The notes beneath the pieces were generated by a model. That model worked only from the letters and a program-made list of their open reading frames with translations. It ran no database searches and was not told where the DNA came from. From positions 124,001 through 188,000 of the forward strand of contig NZ_FMAD01000006.1 of the NCBI RefSeq assembly GCF_900094595.1: a stretch of 64,000 nucleotides of DNA, written 5' to 3'. The DNA is from Cupriavidus alkaliphilus. Its GTDB lineage: Bacteria > Pseudomonadota > Gammaproteobacteria > Burkholderiales > Burkholderiaceae. Positions 46,269 to 55,043 of this stretch are shown piece by piece; position 1 is the first letter of the stretch; the number at the start of each line of letters is the position of its first letter. Position numbers and translations under genes: made by a program.

Positions 46269-48485
46269 TCAGAAGCGATAGGTGACCGTGCCCACCACCG
46301 TGCGGCGCGCACCGAAGTAGCAATCGCCGCGCGCGAGGCAGGTGGTCAGGAACTGCTTGTCGAACAGGTTGTTGGCGTTCAGCGCGACCCGCAGGGGGCC
46401 GTGGTCATAGGCGATCATGGCGTCGTACAGCGTCACGCCGCCCACCCGGTTCTGATCGTTGCCGTCATAGCTGGGCCCGACGTAGCGCAAGCCGCCGCCC
46501 GCCACGAAGCCCGGTATCCCGAACAGCTTGAAGCGATAGTTGGCCCACAGCGATGCCATGTTCGACGGCGTGCTCGCCAGCTTCTTGCCGACCTCGGCCG
46601 GGGTGCCGTCGGTCACGCGCGCATCCAGGTAGGTGTAGGTCGCGATCACGTCGAGGCGGTTCGTCAGCGACGCCAGTGCCTCCACCTCGATGCCGCGCGT
46701 GCGCGCCTCGCCCACCTGCACCGAATCGGGAATGCCGTTGACCACGCCGGCGGTCTTGCGGTTCTTCTCGCGCATGTCGAACGCCGCGATGGTCAGCGTG
46801 GCGTTCTTGCCCGGCGGCTGGTACTTGATGCCCGCCTCCCACTGCGAGCCGCGCAGCGGCTTGAAGGCCTGGTTGGCCTTGTTGAAGCCGGCCAGCCCCT
46901 GGAACGACTCGGAGTAGCTGACGTACGGGTTCAGGCCGATGTCCGAGCGGTACATCAGGCCGGCGCGCTTGGTCAGCTCGCTGTCGTCGCGGCTGGCCGA
47001 CGGCGTGTTGTCCTGCGCGGCGCGCGACCAGTCATAGCGCAGCCCCAGCATCAGCAGCCACTTGTTCCAGGCCAGCTGGTCCTGCACGTACAGGCCGGTC
47101 TGCGCCTGCGTGGCGGGATTCAGGGCCCGCGTGCCCGGCAGCGTGAAATTGCCGTAGACCGGGTTGAAGATATTGAGCGGCGCGGCAGTCCCGCCCACCC
47201 CGGCGTTACCGGTGATTTCCGAGTGCTGGTAGTCCACGCCGGTCAGCAGCGTGTGCTGGACCGGGCCGGTGCGGAAGTTGGTCTGCGCCTGCGTGTCGAC
47301 GGCAAACGAGTTCAACGTCGGCTGGCTGACGTACACCGTGCGGCGCAGCAGCGAATTGCTGCCGGGCACCCAGCCATGGCCGGCGCCGTTGAATCCGGCG
47401 GCATAGATGCTGCGGTAGTCCACCGAGCTGTGCGAGTAGCGCAGGTTCTGCCGCACCGTCACGGTGTCGTTGAACTTGTGCTGGAATTCGTAGCCGACCG
47501 ACTGCTGCTCTGCGGTGTAGCGGTCAAAGCCGGGTTCGCTGATGAACAGGTGGTCGGGAATCTGCCCGCCCGGGTTCGGAGTCAGCGTGCCGCGCCACGG
47601 GAAGAAACCGACCGAAGTCCCGCTCACGTCGCGCTGGAAGTTGGCCAGCAGCGTCAGCGAGGTGTCCTGGGTCGGCCGCCATGTCAGCGACGGCGCGAGC
47701 AGGTAGCGGTTGTCCTGTACGTAGTCCACCTGCGTGTCGCTGTCGCGCGCCAGCGCCACCAGGCGGTACAGCCACTTGCCGTCCGCATCGAGCGGCCCGG
47801 TCACGTCGGCCTGCACCTGCTTGCGGTTGTAGTTGCCGAACTGCACCCCGATCTCGCGCGCCGCTTCCGGTTGCGGACGCTTGCTGACGAGGTTCAGGAT
47901 GCCGCCGACCGCGCCCTGCCCGAACAGCATCGACGACGGCCCGCGCAGCACGTCGATGCGCTCCAGGGCGTATACGTCGGGACGCACGTTGTTGTAGAAG
48001 CCGACCTGGTTCAGCAAGCCATCGCGATACTGCGTGAAGTCCGTGCCACGGAACTTGCCCCAGTCACCGCGCGCGTCATTGCCGTAGGGACCGGCGTAGA
48101 CCCCGGCGCTATAGCCGATGGCCTGCTGCACGCTCTGCGCACCCTGCGCCTCCATGCGGTCGCGCGTGATGACGGTGATCGACTGGGGCGTCTCCATCAC
48201 GGGCGTGTCGGTCTTGGTGGCGGTGGCGCTGCGTTTGGCGACAAAGCCGTGGACCGGGCCCGTGGCGGTTTCATCGTCGCTGTTGGCGCGCACCGTGACG
48301 GCCGGCAATTCCGCCGCGGCTGCGGTCGCCGGCGCGGCAGGCACAGGGCTCTCGCCGGATTGCGCAAACACGCCGCCGGCCTGCAGGCTCAGCACGAGGG
48401 TGGTCAGGGAAAGGCGGCATGGGGTGGCAAGCGCGGAGCGGGCAAAGCGTGGCTTCGCCCGCGGGGTCGGGTGCAGAGGCATCAC
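46269..48485 (-). CDS. TonB-dependent siderophore receptor
   Basis: The 738-residue outer-membrane receptor has a long signal peptide, a plug domain (TPQSITVITRDRMEAQGAQS, ERIDVLRGPSSMLFGQGAVG) and a 22-strand barrel ending in VTYRF with C-terminal Phe. The FhuE/FpvA-like style (GILNLVSKRP, RGTDFTQYRDG) points to a ferric-siderophore ligand. No biosynthesis genes or TonB system are adjacent, so it may take up a xenosiderophore. Confidence 0.93.
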   Translation of the reverse strand: MMPLHPTPRAKPRFARSALATPCRLSLTTLVLSLQAGGVFAQSGESPVPAAPATAAAAELPAVTVRANSDDETATGPVHGFVAKRSATATKTDTPVMETPQSITVITRDRMEAQGAQSVQQAIGYSAGVYAGPYGNDARGDWGKFRGTDFTQYRDGLLNQVGFYNNVRPDVYALERIDVLRGPSSMLFGQGAVGGILNLVSKRPQPEAAREIGVQFGNYNRKQVQADVTGPLDADGKWLYRLVALARDSDTQVDYVQDNRYLLAPSLTWRPTQDTSLTLLANFQRDVSGTSVGFFPWRGTLTPNPGGQIPDHLFISEPGFDRYTAEQQSVGYEFQHKFNDTVTVRQNLRYSHSSVDYRSIYAAGFNGAGHGWVPGSNSLLRRTVYVSQPTLNSFAVDTQAQTNFRTGPVQHTLLTGVDYQHSEITGNAGVGGTAAPLNIFNPVYGNFTLPGTRALNPATQAQTGLYVQDQLAWNKWLLMLGLRYDWSRAAQDNTPSASRDDSELTKRAGLMYRSDIGLNPYVSYSESFQGLAGFNKANQAFKPLRGSQWEAGIKYQPPGKNATLTIAAFDMREKNRKTAGVVNGIPDSVQVGEARTRGIEVEALASLTNRLDVIATYTYLDARVTDGTPAEVGKKLASTPSNMASLWANYRFKLFGIPGFVAGGGLRYVGPSYDGNDQNRVGGVTLYDAMIAYDHGPLRVALNANNLFDKQFLTTCLARGDCYFGARRTVVGTVTYRF

Positions 48486-48533
48486 TCAGGGATCGAAAGG
48501 TGGCGATGCCGCAAAGGGGCATCACAAGTGGAA

Positions 48534-48577
48534 AATTCTGATTACGAATAGGAATGATTCGTGATTACATCAGAATT
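48534..48577. promoter_or_regulatory. nested dyads upstream of TonB receptor gene
   Basis: AATTCTGAT (48534) pairs with ATCAGAATT (48569), and inside it ACGAAT (48544) pairs with ATTCGT (48557). They lie 49-92 bp upstream of the receptor start. A Fur site would be expected, but the match to the canonical Fur box is poor. Regulatory role is inference. Confidence 0.4.
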
Positions 48578-48701
48578 GTAGCCTGAATGTGTCAGAAGCG
48601 AGACATAGGACAACGACTTTCATGGAACGTCGTCGACCAAGTGATCGCTTTTCCGCTTTATGCGATGCCAGCCGCGATTTTTTCGCTATAGCATAAAAAT
48701 A

Positions 48702-48730
48702 TTGCCCACCTTATTTTGTGCTGCTACAGT
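48702..48730 (+). promoter_or_regulatory. possible brnTA promoter
   Basis: TTGCCC and TACAGT are separated by 17 nt and end 8 nt before the brnT ATG, in an AT-rich stretch unlike the flanks. If used, the transcript would be nearly leaderless. Four of six bases match in each hexamer, so the call is weak. Confidence 0.3.
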
Positions 48731-48738
48731 AAATCCGA

Positions 48739-49008
48739 ATGGAAATCGAGTTTGACTTGGCAAAGGACGCCATCAACCAACGCCATCACGGGTTGTCGCT
48801 GGCCGCCGCAGGGTTGATGGACTTTGATTGCGCCCTCTTGAAAATCGATGACCGCAAACCGTACGGCGAAACCCGTTACATCGCATATGGACCGATTGGT
48901 GCGCGCCTGTATTGCCTGGTATTCACCCTGCGCGGCGACACACTGAGGGCAATCAGCCTGCGTAAGGGCAACTCAAGAGGGATGCGAGACTATGAACAGG
49001 AAGCCTGA
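48739..49008 (+). CDS. brnT: BrnT-family toxin (DUF497)
   Basis: The 89-residue protein matches BrnT type II RNase toxins: IEFDLAKDAINQRHHGLSLA, PYGETRYIAYGPIGARLYCL and LRAISLRKGNSRGMRDYEQE. In many relatives the last motif reads RKA-x-x-RE, whereas here the Glu position is Gly. The gene overlaps the brnA gene by 17 nt, the usual toxin-first order. Sequence around it is AT-richer than the flanks, suggesting a mobile cassette. Confidence 0.88.
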   Translation: MEIEFDLAKDAINQRHHGLSLAAAGLMDFDCALLKIDDRKPYGETRYIAYGPIGARLYCLVFTLRGDTLRAISLRKGNSRGMRDYEQEA

Positions 49009-49333
49009 CCTCATCCGCCCCACCCCCGCAGAGGACGCCACCATCGCGCGCGGCATTGCGGAAGACCGCGATGCGGTGTCAGTGCCGACAGAGCAGTTCA
49101 AGGAGATGCGCTCAGCGCGGGAGGTGCTCGGCAAGGATAAAGCCGATGCACTGGCAAAGCGCCGCGGCAGGCCGGCCAAACCAGTCAGCGAACGCAAGGT
49201 CAATCAGACGCTGCGCATCGATCCCGACGTGCTGGCGGCTTACAAGGCAACCGGCAGCGGCTGGCAAACGCTGATGAACGAGGCGCTGCGCGACTATGCG
49301 GCAGCGCGCCGGATGCTGCTGCCCAGGCGATAG
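48992..49333 (+). CDS. brnA: BrnA-family antitoxin
   Basis: The 113-residue partner has a ribbon-helix-helix C-terminal domain (VNQTLRIDPDVLAAYKATGS, GWQTLMNEALRDYAAAR) and a Lys/Arg-rich central linker (KRRGRPAKPVSERK). It should neutralise BrnT and autorepress the operon. It overlaps brnT by 17 nt. Confidence 0.88.
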   Translation: MNRKPDLIRPTPAEDATIARGIAEDRDAVSVPTEQFKEMRSAREVLGKDKADALAKRRGRPAKPVSERKVNQTLRIDPDVLAAYKATGSGWQTLMNEALRDYAAARRMLLPRR

Positions 49334-49348
49334 GCCCGGACGATCTCT

Positions 49349-49897
49349 TCAATCGTCCTGCAGGCGACCAAGGAACCGCCTCCCGGCCTCGATCACCCCG
49401 CTATCCGGCTGCGTCTGGTAGCGCACGATCATCCCCTCGATGCATAGCATCGCCTCCGCCGCGACCGCCTGTGGCGCACGCAGGCCCAGGCGCGCCGCGA
49501 GGTCGGCAATGAAGGCTTCCAGTTCGGCCTTGTGGGCTGCCGCCTGCTGCTGCGCCTGGGCATCGCCGCCAGCCTCGGCCACCACATTGATGAAGGCACA
49601 GCCGCGGAAGTCGCTGCCGAACCAGTCGGCCAGCGTATCGGCGATCACATCCAGGCGCGGCCGCGCCGCCAGGCGGGCTTCCACGTCCTGGCGGAACCAC
49701 GCCATCCACTCGTCATGCCGGCGCGCCAGGAACGCGGCAATCAGCGCGTTCTTGGAGGCGAAATGGCGATACAGCGACATCTTGGCCACGCCGGACTCGG
49801 CAATGATCCGGTCGATGCCGGTGGCGCGATAGCCCTCCTGGTAGAACAGGCGGGCGGCGGTGTCGAGGATGCGGTCGCGGGCGGAAGGCGTGGCCAT
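49349..49897 (-). CDS. TetR-family transcriptional regulator
   Basis: The 182-residue repressor has the TetR HTH (ILDTAARLFYQEGYRATGID, RIIAESGVAKMSLYRHFASK) and a C-terminal domain with GCAFINVVAEAG and LCIEGMIVRYQ. The start is set at MATPSARDRIL. An AGACAGACCTGTCT palindrome lies in the spacer of its own promoter at 49967-49995, and the same motif controls the DUF1348 gene at 54374, so I infer autoregulation plus a distant target. Confidence 0.9.
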   Translation of the reverse strand: MATPSARDRILDTAARLFYQEGYRATGIDRIIAESGVAKMSLYRHFASKNALIAAFLARRHDEWMAWFRQDVEARLAARPRLDVIADTLADWFGSDFRGCAFINVVAEAGGDAQAQQQAAAHKAELEAFIADLAARLGLRAPQAVAAEAMLCIEGMIVRYQTQPDSGVIEAGRRFLGRLQDD

Positions 49898-49966
49898 GTG
49901 GGGAAAGCTTGGGTAGCGGGAACAGGACAACAGCCGGGGGCAGCGCGCCGTCCCGGCCGTGTCTCG

Positions 49967-49995
49967 ATACTATGACAGACAGACCTGTCTAGCAA
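49967..49995 (-). promoter_or_regulatory. tetR promoter with palindromic operator in the spacer
   Basis: On the minus strand TTGCTA (49995-49990) and TAGTAT (49972-49967) are 17 nt apart. The palindrome AGACAG-AC-CTGTCT (49977-49990) overlaps the -35 and fills most of the spacer, about 80 bp before the tetR ATG. Placement fits steric repression. The same element recurs at 54902-54943. Confidence 0.6.
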
Positions 49996-50006
49996 TCGCC
50001 GTGCGA

Positions 50007-51407
50007 TCAGCCTTCAAGCCTGGCGGCCGCATCGCGCAGCGCGGTGCGCAGGCCCTCTTCCACCACCGGGTGGTAGAACGGCATCGTCAGCATCTGCGCG
50101 ATGGTCAGGCCCTGCTGGTACGACCACGCCAGCAGGTGGGCGATATTCTCGGCGCGCGGGCCGGTCCATTCGGCGCCCAGGAAGCGGCCCGTGGTCTTGT
50201 CGGCATAGACGTGCATCAGCCCCCGGTTCTTCAGCATGACGCGGCTGCGGCCCTGGTCTTCGAAGCTGACCTCACCAGTGACGAAGCTGTCCTCCCCGCG
50301 CGCCGCCAGGTCCGCGTAGCGCTGGCCGACCATCGCGATCTGCGGGTCCGTGAACACCACCGCGATCGGCGCGCGGCGCGCCAGCGGCTTCACCTGCGGA
50401 TAGCTGGCGGCGTTCTCGCCGGCGGCCTTGCCTTCGTCGGCGGCCTCGTGCAGCAGCGGCAGGATGTTGTTGGCATCGCCGGCGATAAAGACCGGCGCGT
50501 TGCCGCACTGGAGCGTGTGCGCGTCGAACAGCGGCACGCCGCGCGCATCCAGCGCCAGGCCGGTGTTCTCCAGGGCCAGGCCGCGCACATTGGGGGCGCG
50601 GCCGGTGGCTGCCAGCGCGTAGTCGAAGCGCTCGGTCACGCTGCGGCCTTCGCGGTCGAGATAGGTCACCACCACCTGGTCGCCGTCGCGGCCCATGTCG
50701 GTCACCTTGGCATCGGGATCGAGGTAGAACTCCTGGTTGAAGGTGCGTGCCGCGTCGGCGCGGATCACCGGGTCGGTCAACGGCCCGAGCGAGCCGCTGA
50801 CCCCGAACACGCGCACCCGCACCCCCAGCCGCGACAGCGCCTGGCCCAGCTCCAGCCCGATCACGCCCGGGCCGAACACCACCACGCTGCCGGGCAGGTC
50901 CTGCCACGAGAACACATCGTCATTGACGATCAGGCGGTCGCCGAACACCCGGAACGGCGCCGGCAGCACCGGCGTGGAACCGGTGGCGATAACCACGCGG
51001 CTGGCACGCACGGTGGTATGCCCGTCCACCTCCAGCGTGGTGGTGTCGATAAAGCGGGCATAGCCGCGAATGCGGTCGGCCGGCGCGATGTTCTCCACGC
51101 CGCGCACCACGAAGCCGACAAAGCGGTCGCGCTCGCTGCGCACGCGCGCCATCACCTCGCGGCCATCGATGCGGACCTGGCCATCGACATGCACGCCGAA
51201 CGGCGCGGTGTGGCGCAGTTCGTGCGCGGCCTCGGCGGCGGCGATCAGCAGCTTGGAGGGCATGCAGCCCACGCGGGCACAGGTGGTGCCGTAGGGGCCG
51301 CCTTCGATGATCACGGCGCGCTTGCCCGCCGCAATCGCGGCGCGGTAGGCGGCAAGGCCGGCGGTGCCTGCGCCGATCACGGCGACGTCGGTCTGGATGG
51401 TGGTCAT
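50007..51407 (-). CDS. dihydrolipoamide-dehydrogenase-like pyridine nucleotide-disulfide oxidoreductase
   Basis: This 466-residue flavoprotein has an FAD-binding GAGTAGLAAYRAA, a redox disulfide CARVGC (Cys43, Cys48), the NAD(P) region VVVFGPGVIGLELGQALS, a second FAD motif FIAGDANN and a C-terminal dimerisation domain with the active-site FYHPVVEEG. In E3 enzymes that motif is HxHPTxSE; here HPVVEE keeps the His-Glu pair. There are no lipoyl or dehydrogenase partner genes nearby, so it may be a stand-alone soluble transhydrogenase or metal/quinone reductase. Start at MTTIQTDV after AGGAACC. Confidence 0.88.
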   Translation of the reverse strand: MTTIQTDVAVIGAGTAGLAAYRAAIAAGKRAVIIEGGPYGTTCARVGCMPSKLLIAAAEAAHELRHTAPFGVHVDGQVRIDGREVMARVRSERDRFVGFVVRGVENIAPADRIRGYARFIDTTTLEVDGHTTVRASRVVIATGSTPVLPAPFRVFGDRLIVNDDVFSWQDLPGSVVVFGPGVIGLELGQALSRLGVRVRVFGVSGSLGPLTDPVIRADAARTFNQEFYLDPDAKVTDMGRDGDQVVVTYLDREGRSVTERFDYALAATGRAPNVRGLALENTGLALDARGVPLFDAHTLQCGNAPVFIAGDANNILPLLHEAADEGKAAGENAASYPQVKPLARRAPIAVVFTDPQIAMVGQRYADLAARGEDSFVTGEVSFEDQGRSRVMLKNRGLMHVYADKTTGRFLGAEWTGPRAENIAHLLAWSYQQGLTIAQMLTMPFYHPVVEEGLRTALRDAAARLEG

Positions 51408-51561
51408 GGCGGTGGTTCCTTTGTGTTCTGAAGCGTCAGGCTGGGTCAATCAGCGGGCTGGATGGCGCTGCCCGGCGCGGTTCGGGCAAGGCGGCGCCAT
51501 CGGGTCCGGCGACTGCCGGCCCCGTGGATCGGGGCAAGAATGGGAATCGGCTGATTGGGGC

Positions 51562-52293
<732 letters not shown>

Positions 52294-52547
52294 CAGTTCA
52301 CTCCTGGTTCTGGATCGGGTTGGTTCGGCTGCGGGTTGCAGCGAAGGCCCCATTCTGTAGACCGGCAAGTGATTTGTACAATTCATCGTTTCAAAAGCGA
52401 TGATTGTCAAAGACTATGATTGAGGGATCGGCACCGCCTATCGGTTCGGAAGCTGTCCAGCCCGCGCGGACGAAAAAGCATATTTTTTCGGGAAAACCCC
52501 GGGGAGTGCCCTATCATGCGGCATCTCCTCAGACTCCGGCCTTCGCA

Positions 52548-54320
52548 ATGACCCGACCTTGCCGCCTGCCGTACCGCCATCGGTGGGCATCCCTGCTTGC
52601 GCTGTCGCTCGCGCTGGCCCTTCCCGCGCACGCGCAGACGCTGAAGAAGCCGGCGCTGGAAGCCCTGACCGGCAACAGCCCGGCCGCGGCCAAGGCGGCC
52701 CAGGCCGACCTGCCGGCCTTCATGGCGGCGGCGGCCAAGGCCGAGCCGATGGTCGCGCCCGCGGTGGCGGCGTGGCAGTCGAAGACGCCGCTGTCGGGCG
52801 ACAACCTGGTCAACGTCGCCCGGCTGCTGGGGGTCTACAACCGGCTGCGCAACGAGACCGCGGCCATCGATTTGCTGGGCAGGATGGTGGCGTTGCGCAC
52901 CGTGCGCGAGGAAAAGATCGCCCAGCACGAGAACCCCGCCATCATCGAGTTCGGCAAGATGATCGAAGGCATGGCGCGCGAGTTCGGGCTGGCCTATCGC
53001 AATGTCGACAACCGCGTGTTTGAGGTGACCTTGCCCGGCGGCGGCAAGGACACCTTCGGCATCCTGACCCACGCCGACGTGGTGCCGGCAGTGGCTGAGG
53101 AATGGGTGCTGGACGACGGCACCCGGCTTGACCCGTTCCGCATGACGCGCATCGGCGACCTGCTGTACGGACGCGGCACCATCGACGACAAGGGCTCGAT
53201 CGCCGCGGTGCTGTACGCGATGAAGACCGTCAAGGAAAGCGGCGTGCCGCTCGAGCGCAGCATCCGGCTGATGATCGAGACCACCGAGGAAACCGGTGGC
53301 GACGGCATGAAGTACTACCGCCAACACACTACGCTGCCCGAGTACAACGTCGTGCTCGACAGCAAGTATCCGGCCGTGGTGGCCGAGAAAGGGGCGGGCA
53401 CGCTGACCGTCTCGTTCGGCATCAAGGCGGCCGACGACAAGCGCGCGCCCAGCCAGGCCGACAACAAGGGCCCCGCCATTGTCGCGATGCGCGGCGCGGC
53501 CTCGGCCAACGCGATTCCCGAAACCGCCACCGCGCGCATCGCCGGCGGCGATCCGGCCGCGGTGGCCGCCGCGCTGGAACAGGCGCGCGCGGATTTCGTG
53601 CGCCGCTATACGCCGCGCGGCAAGTTCTCCATCGACGTCAAGCGAGCCGGCAACGATGTCGAAGTCAAGGTCACCGGCGCCTCGGCGCACGGCTCGCGGC
53701 CCGAAGAAGGCGTAAACCCGCTGCCCCGGCTGGCGCTGTTCCTGCAGGCCAGCGGGGTGCGCTTTGCCGAAAACCACTACCTGAACGCGGTCCGCTACCT
53801 GAACGACCTGTACGGCCTGGACTATCTGGGCAACCGCATGGACGTGGCCTACCGCGATCCGTTCATGGGCCCGCTGACCATGTCGCCCACGCTGGTGCGC
53901 GAGCGCGGCGAATACGTCGACGTGGTCACCAACGTGCGCATGCCGCGCGGGCGCACGCCGGACGAACTGGGCGGCAAGATCACCAAGCGCATTTTCGGCT
54001 GGGCCGCCACCCATGGGCCGGTCGAGATCAAGTACGACCAGGGCAACTGGATGGCGCGCGATCCGAAGGGTGCATGGCTGTCGACGCTGCTCAACATCTT
54101 CGGCGATACCACCGGACTGGAAGCCAAGCCGGTCGCCACCGCCGGCAGTACCACGGCCAAGCTGATGCCCAACGCCATCAACTTCGGGCCGGCCATGCCG
54201 GGCAAGAAATACACCGCGCACAACGCGCGCGAGTACAAGGAAGTGGCCGACCTCAATCTCGATATGCAGATGTTCACCGAGATGCTGGTGCGGATCGGCA
54301 ACCTGGACAAGATGCAGTAA
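52548..54320 (+). CDS. exported M20 dipeptidase (PepV-like)
   Basis: The 590-residue protein has a signal peptide (LLALSLALALPAHAQ) and M20 zinc motifs: FGILTHADVVPA, YGRGTIDDKGSIAAVL, IETTEETGGDGM and a late MPGKKYTAHNAREY. The lid domain begins near SVSFGIKA-like TLTVSFGIKAAD. It should hydrolyse dipeptides in the periplasm. The start at MTRPCRLPYR gives a clean signal peptide; the frame is open further upstream. A perfect palindrome at 54339 probably terminates it. Confidence 0.9.
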   Translation: MTRPCRLPYRHRWASLLALSLALALPAHAQTLKKPALEALTGNSPAAAKAAQADLPAFMAAAAKAEPMVAPAVAAWQSKTPLSGDNLVNVARLLGVYNRLRNETAAIDLLGRMVALRTVREEKIAQHENPAIIEFGKMIEGMAREFGLAYRNVDNRVFEVTLPGGGKDTFGILTHADVVPAVAEEWVLDDGTRLDPFRMTRIGDLLYGRGTIDDKGSIAAVLYAMKTVKESGVPLERSIRLMIETTEETGGDGMKYYRQHTTLPEYNVVLDSKYPAVVAEKGAGTLTVSFGIKAADDKRAPSQADNKGPAIVAMRGAASANAIPETATARIAGGDPAAVAAALEQARADFVRRYTPRGKFSIDVKRAGNDVEVKVTGASAHGSRPEEGVNPLPRLALFLQASGVRFAENHYLNAVRYLNDLYGLDYLGNRMDVAYRDPFMGPLTMSPTLVRERGEYVDVVTNVRMPRGRTPDELGGKITKRIFGWAATHGPVEIKYDQGNWMARDPKGAWLSTLLNIFGDTTGLEAKPVATAGSTTAKLMPNAINFGPAMPGKKYTAHNAREYKEVADLNLDMQMFTEMLVRIGNLDKMQ

Positions 54321-54338
54321 GCCGGCCGTTTGCATTTT

Positions 54339-54364
54339 CCCCTCTCCCGCGCGCGGGAGAGGGG
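54339..54364. terminator. perfect 26-bp palindrome, bidirectional terminator and repeat-family member
   Basis: Arms CCCCTCTCCCGCG and CGCGGGAGAGGGG form a perfect GC-rich hairpin in the 53-bp gap between two convergent stop codons (54320 and 54374), preceded by a TTTT. It belongs to the same CTCTCCCGC-type repeat family as 28688 and 32063. A bidirectional transcription terminator is the simplest reading. Confidence 0.65.
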
Positions 54365-54373
54365 CCACACCCA

Positions 54374-54853
54374 TCACAAGCCCAGTTCGCTCAAGCCCGG
54401 ATGCCCGTCCGGGCGACGGCCCAGCGGCCAGTGGAACTTGCGATCCGCCAGCCGGATCGGCGCATCGTTGATGCAGGCAAAGCGCTTGCGCATCAGCCCC
54501 GCCTCATCGAATTCCCAGTTCTCGTTGCCGTATGACCGGTACCAGTTGCCGGAATCGTCGTGCCATTCATAGGCAAAGCGCACGGCGATGCGGTTCTCCT
54601 CGTGCACCCATAGTTCCTTGATCAGGCGGTAATCCAGTTCCTTCTGCCATTTGCGCTGCAGGAACGCGACGATATCGGCGCGGCCGTTGACGAATTCGGC
54701 GCGGTTGCGCCAGGCGCTGTCGACGGTATAGGCCAGCGCCACGCGCTCCGGATCGCGGCTGTTCCAGCCGTCTTCGGCGGCGCGGACCTTGGCGATGGCG
54801 GTTTCGCGGGTGAACGGAGGCAGCGGCGGACGGGTTTCAACGGGTGTGGACAT
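54374..54853 (-). CDS. DUF1348 (SnoaL/NTF2-like) protein
   Basis: This 159-residue NTF2-fold protein has the DUF1348 pattern: [60 protein letters not shown] and [20 protein letters not shown]. The function is unknown; the fold often houses isomerases or hydratases. AAGGAGCCTCC gives a strong start. Its promoter carries two operators of the type found before the tetR gene at 49349, so it is probably inducible by the ligand of that regulator. Confidence 0.9.
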   Translation of the reverse strand: MSTPVETRPPLPPFTRETAIAKVRAAEDGWNSRDPERVALAYTVDSAWRNRAEFVNGRADIVAFLQRKWQKELDYRLIKELWVHEENRIAVRFAYEWHDDSGNWYRSYGNENWEFDEAGLMRKRFACINDAPIRLADRKFHWPLGRRPDGHPGLSELGL

Positions 54854-54901
54854 GGAGGCTCCTTGGGACAGGCATTGAAGTGGGGATTAACGACAGGTGA
54901 T

Positions 54902-54943
54902 ACAGACCTGTCTCATTATTGGTAGACAGATCTGTCTTGTCAA
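54902..54943 (-). promoter_or_regulatory. strong DUF1348 promoter with two TetR-type operators
   Basis: On the minus strand a consensus TTGACA (54943-54938) is 17 nt from AATAAT (54920-54915). The perfect palindrome AGACAGATCTGTCT (54924-54937) lies exactly in the spacer, and a second copy, ACAGACCTGTCT (54902-54913), covers the expected transcription start. This is tight-repression architecture matching the tetR promoter at 49967. A link to that TetR is inferred from the shared motif. Confidence 0.7.
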
Positions 54944-54959
54944 GGCAGGATGGCGACTT

Positions 54960-54972
54960 AATTCAAAAGCAA
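54960..54972 (+). promoter_or_regulatory. Ada box before the 2OG-oxygenase-ada operon
   Basis: AAT-TCAAAA-GCAA matches the A-box/B-box arrangement AAT-N6-GCAA bound by methylated Ada in E. coli. A weak -10 (TAAAGT, 55004-55009) with no good -35 follows, placing the box near -56 to -44, as expected for an activator site. Confidence 0.55.
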
Positions 54973-55043
54973 GACCCGGAGTGTGCCGCGCACGGACCCG
55001 GCCTAAAGTTGGCACCATGCAAGCACAGGACAGGAGATTCGCA

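Noticed and set aside
52403..52417. OxyR-like site ATTG-N7-CTAT upstream of the peroxiredoxin-glutaredoxin gene.
   Set aside because: Only one half-element fits and the flanking elements at the required spacing (ATTC/CAAA) do not match; a single imperfect element is expected by chance.
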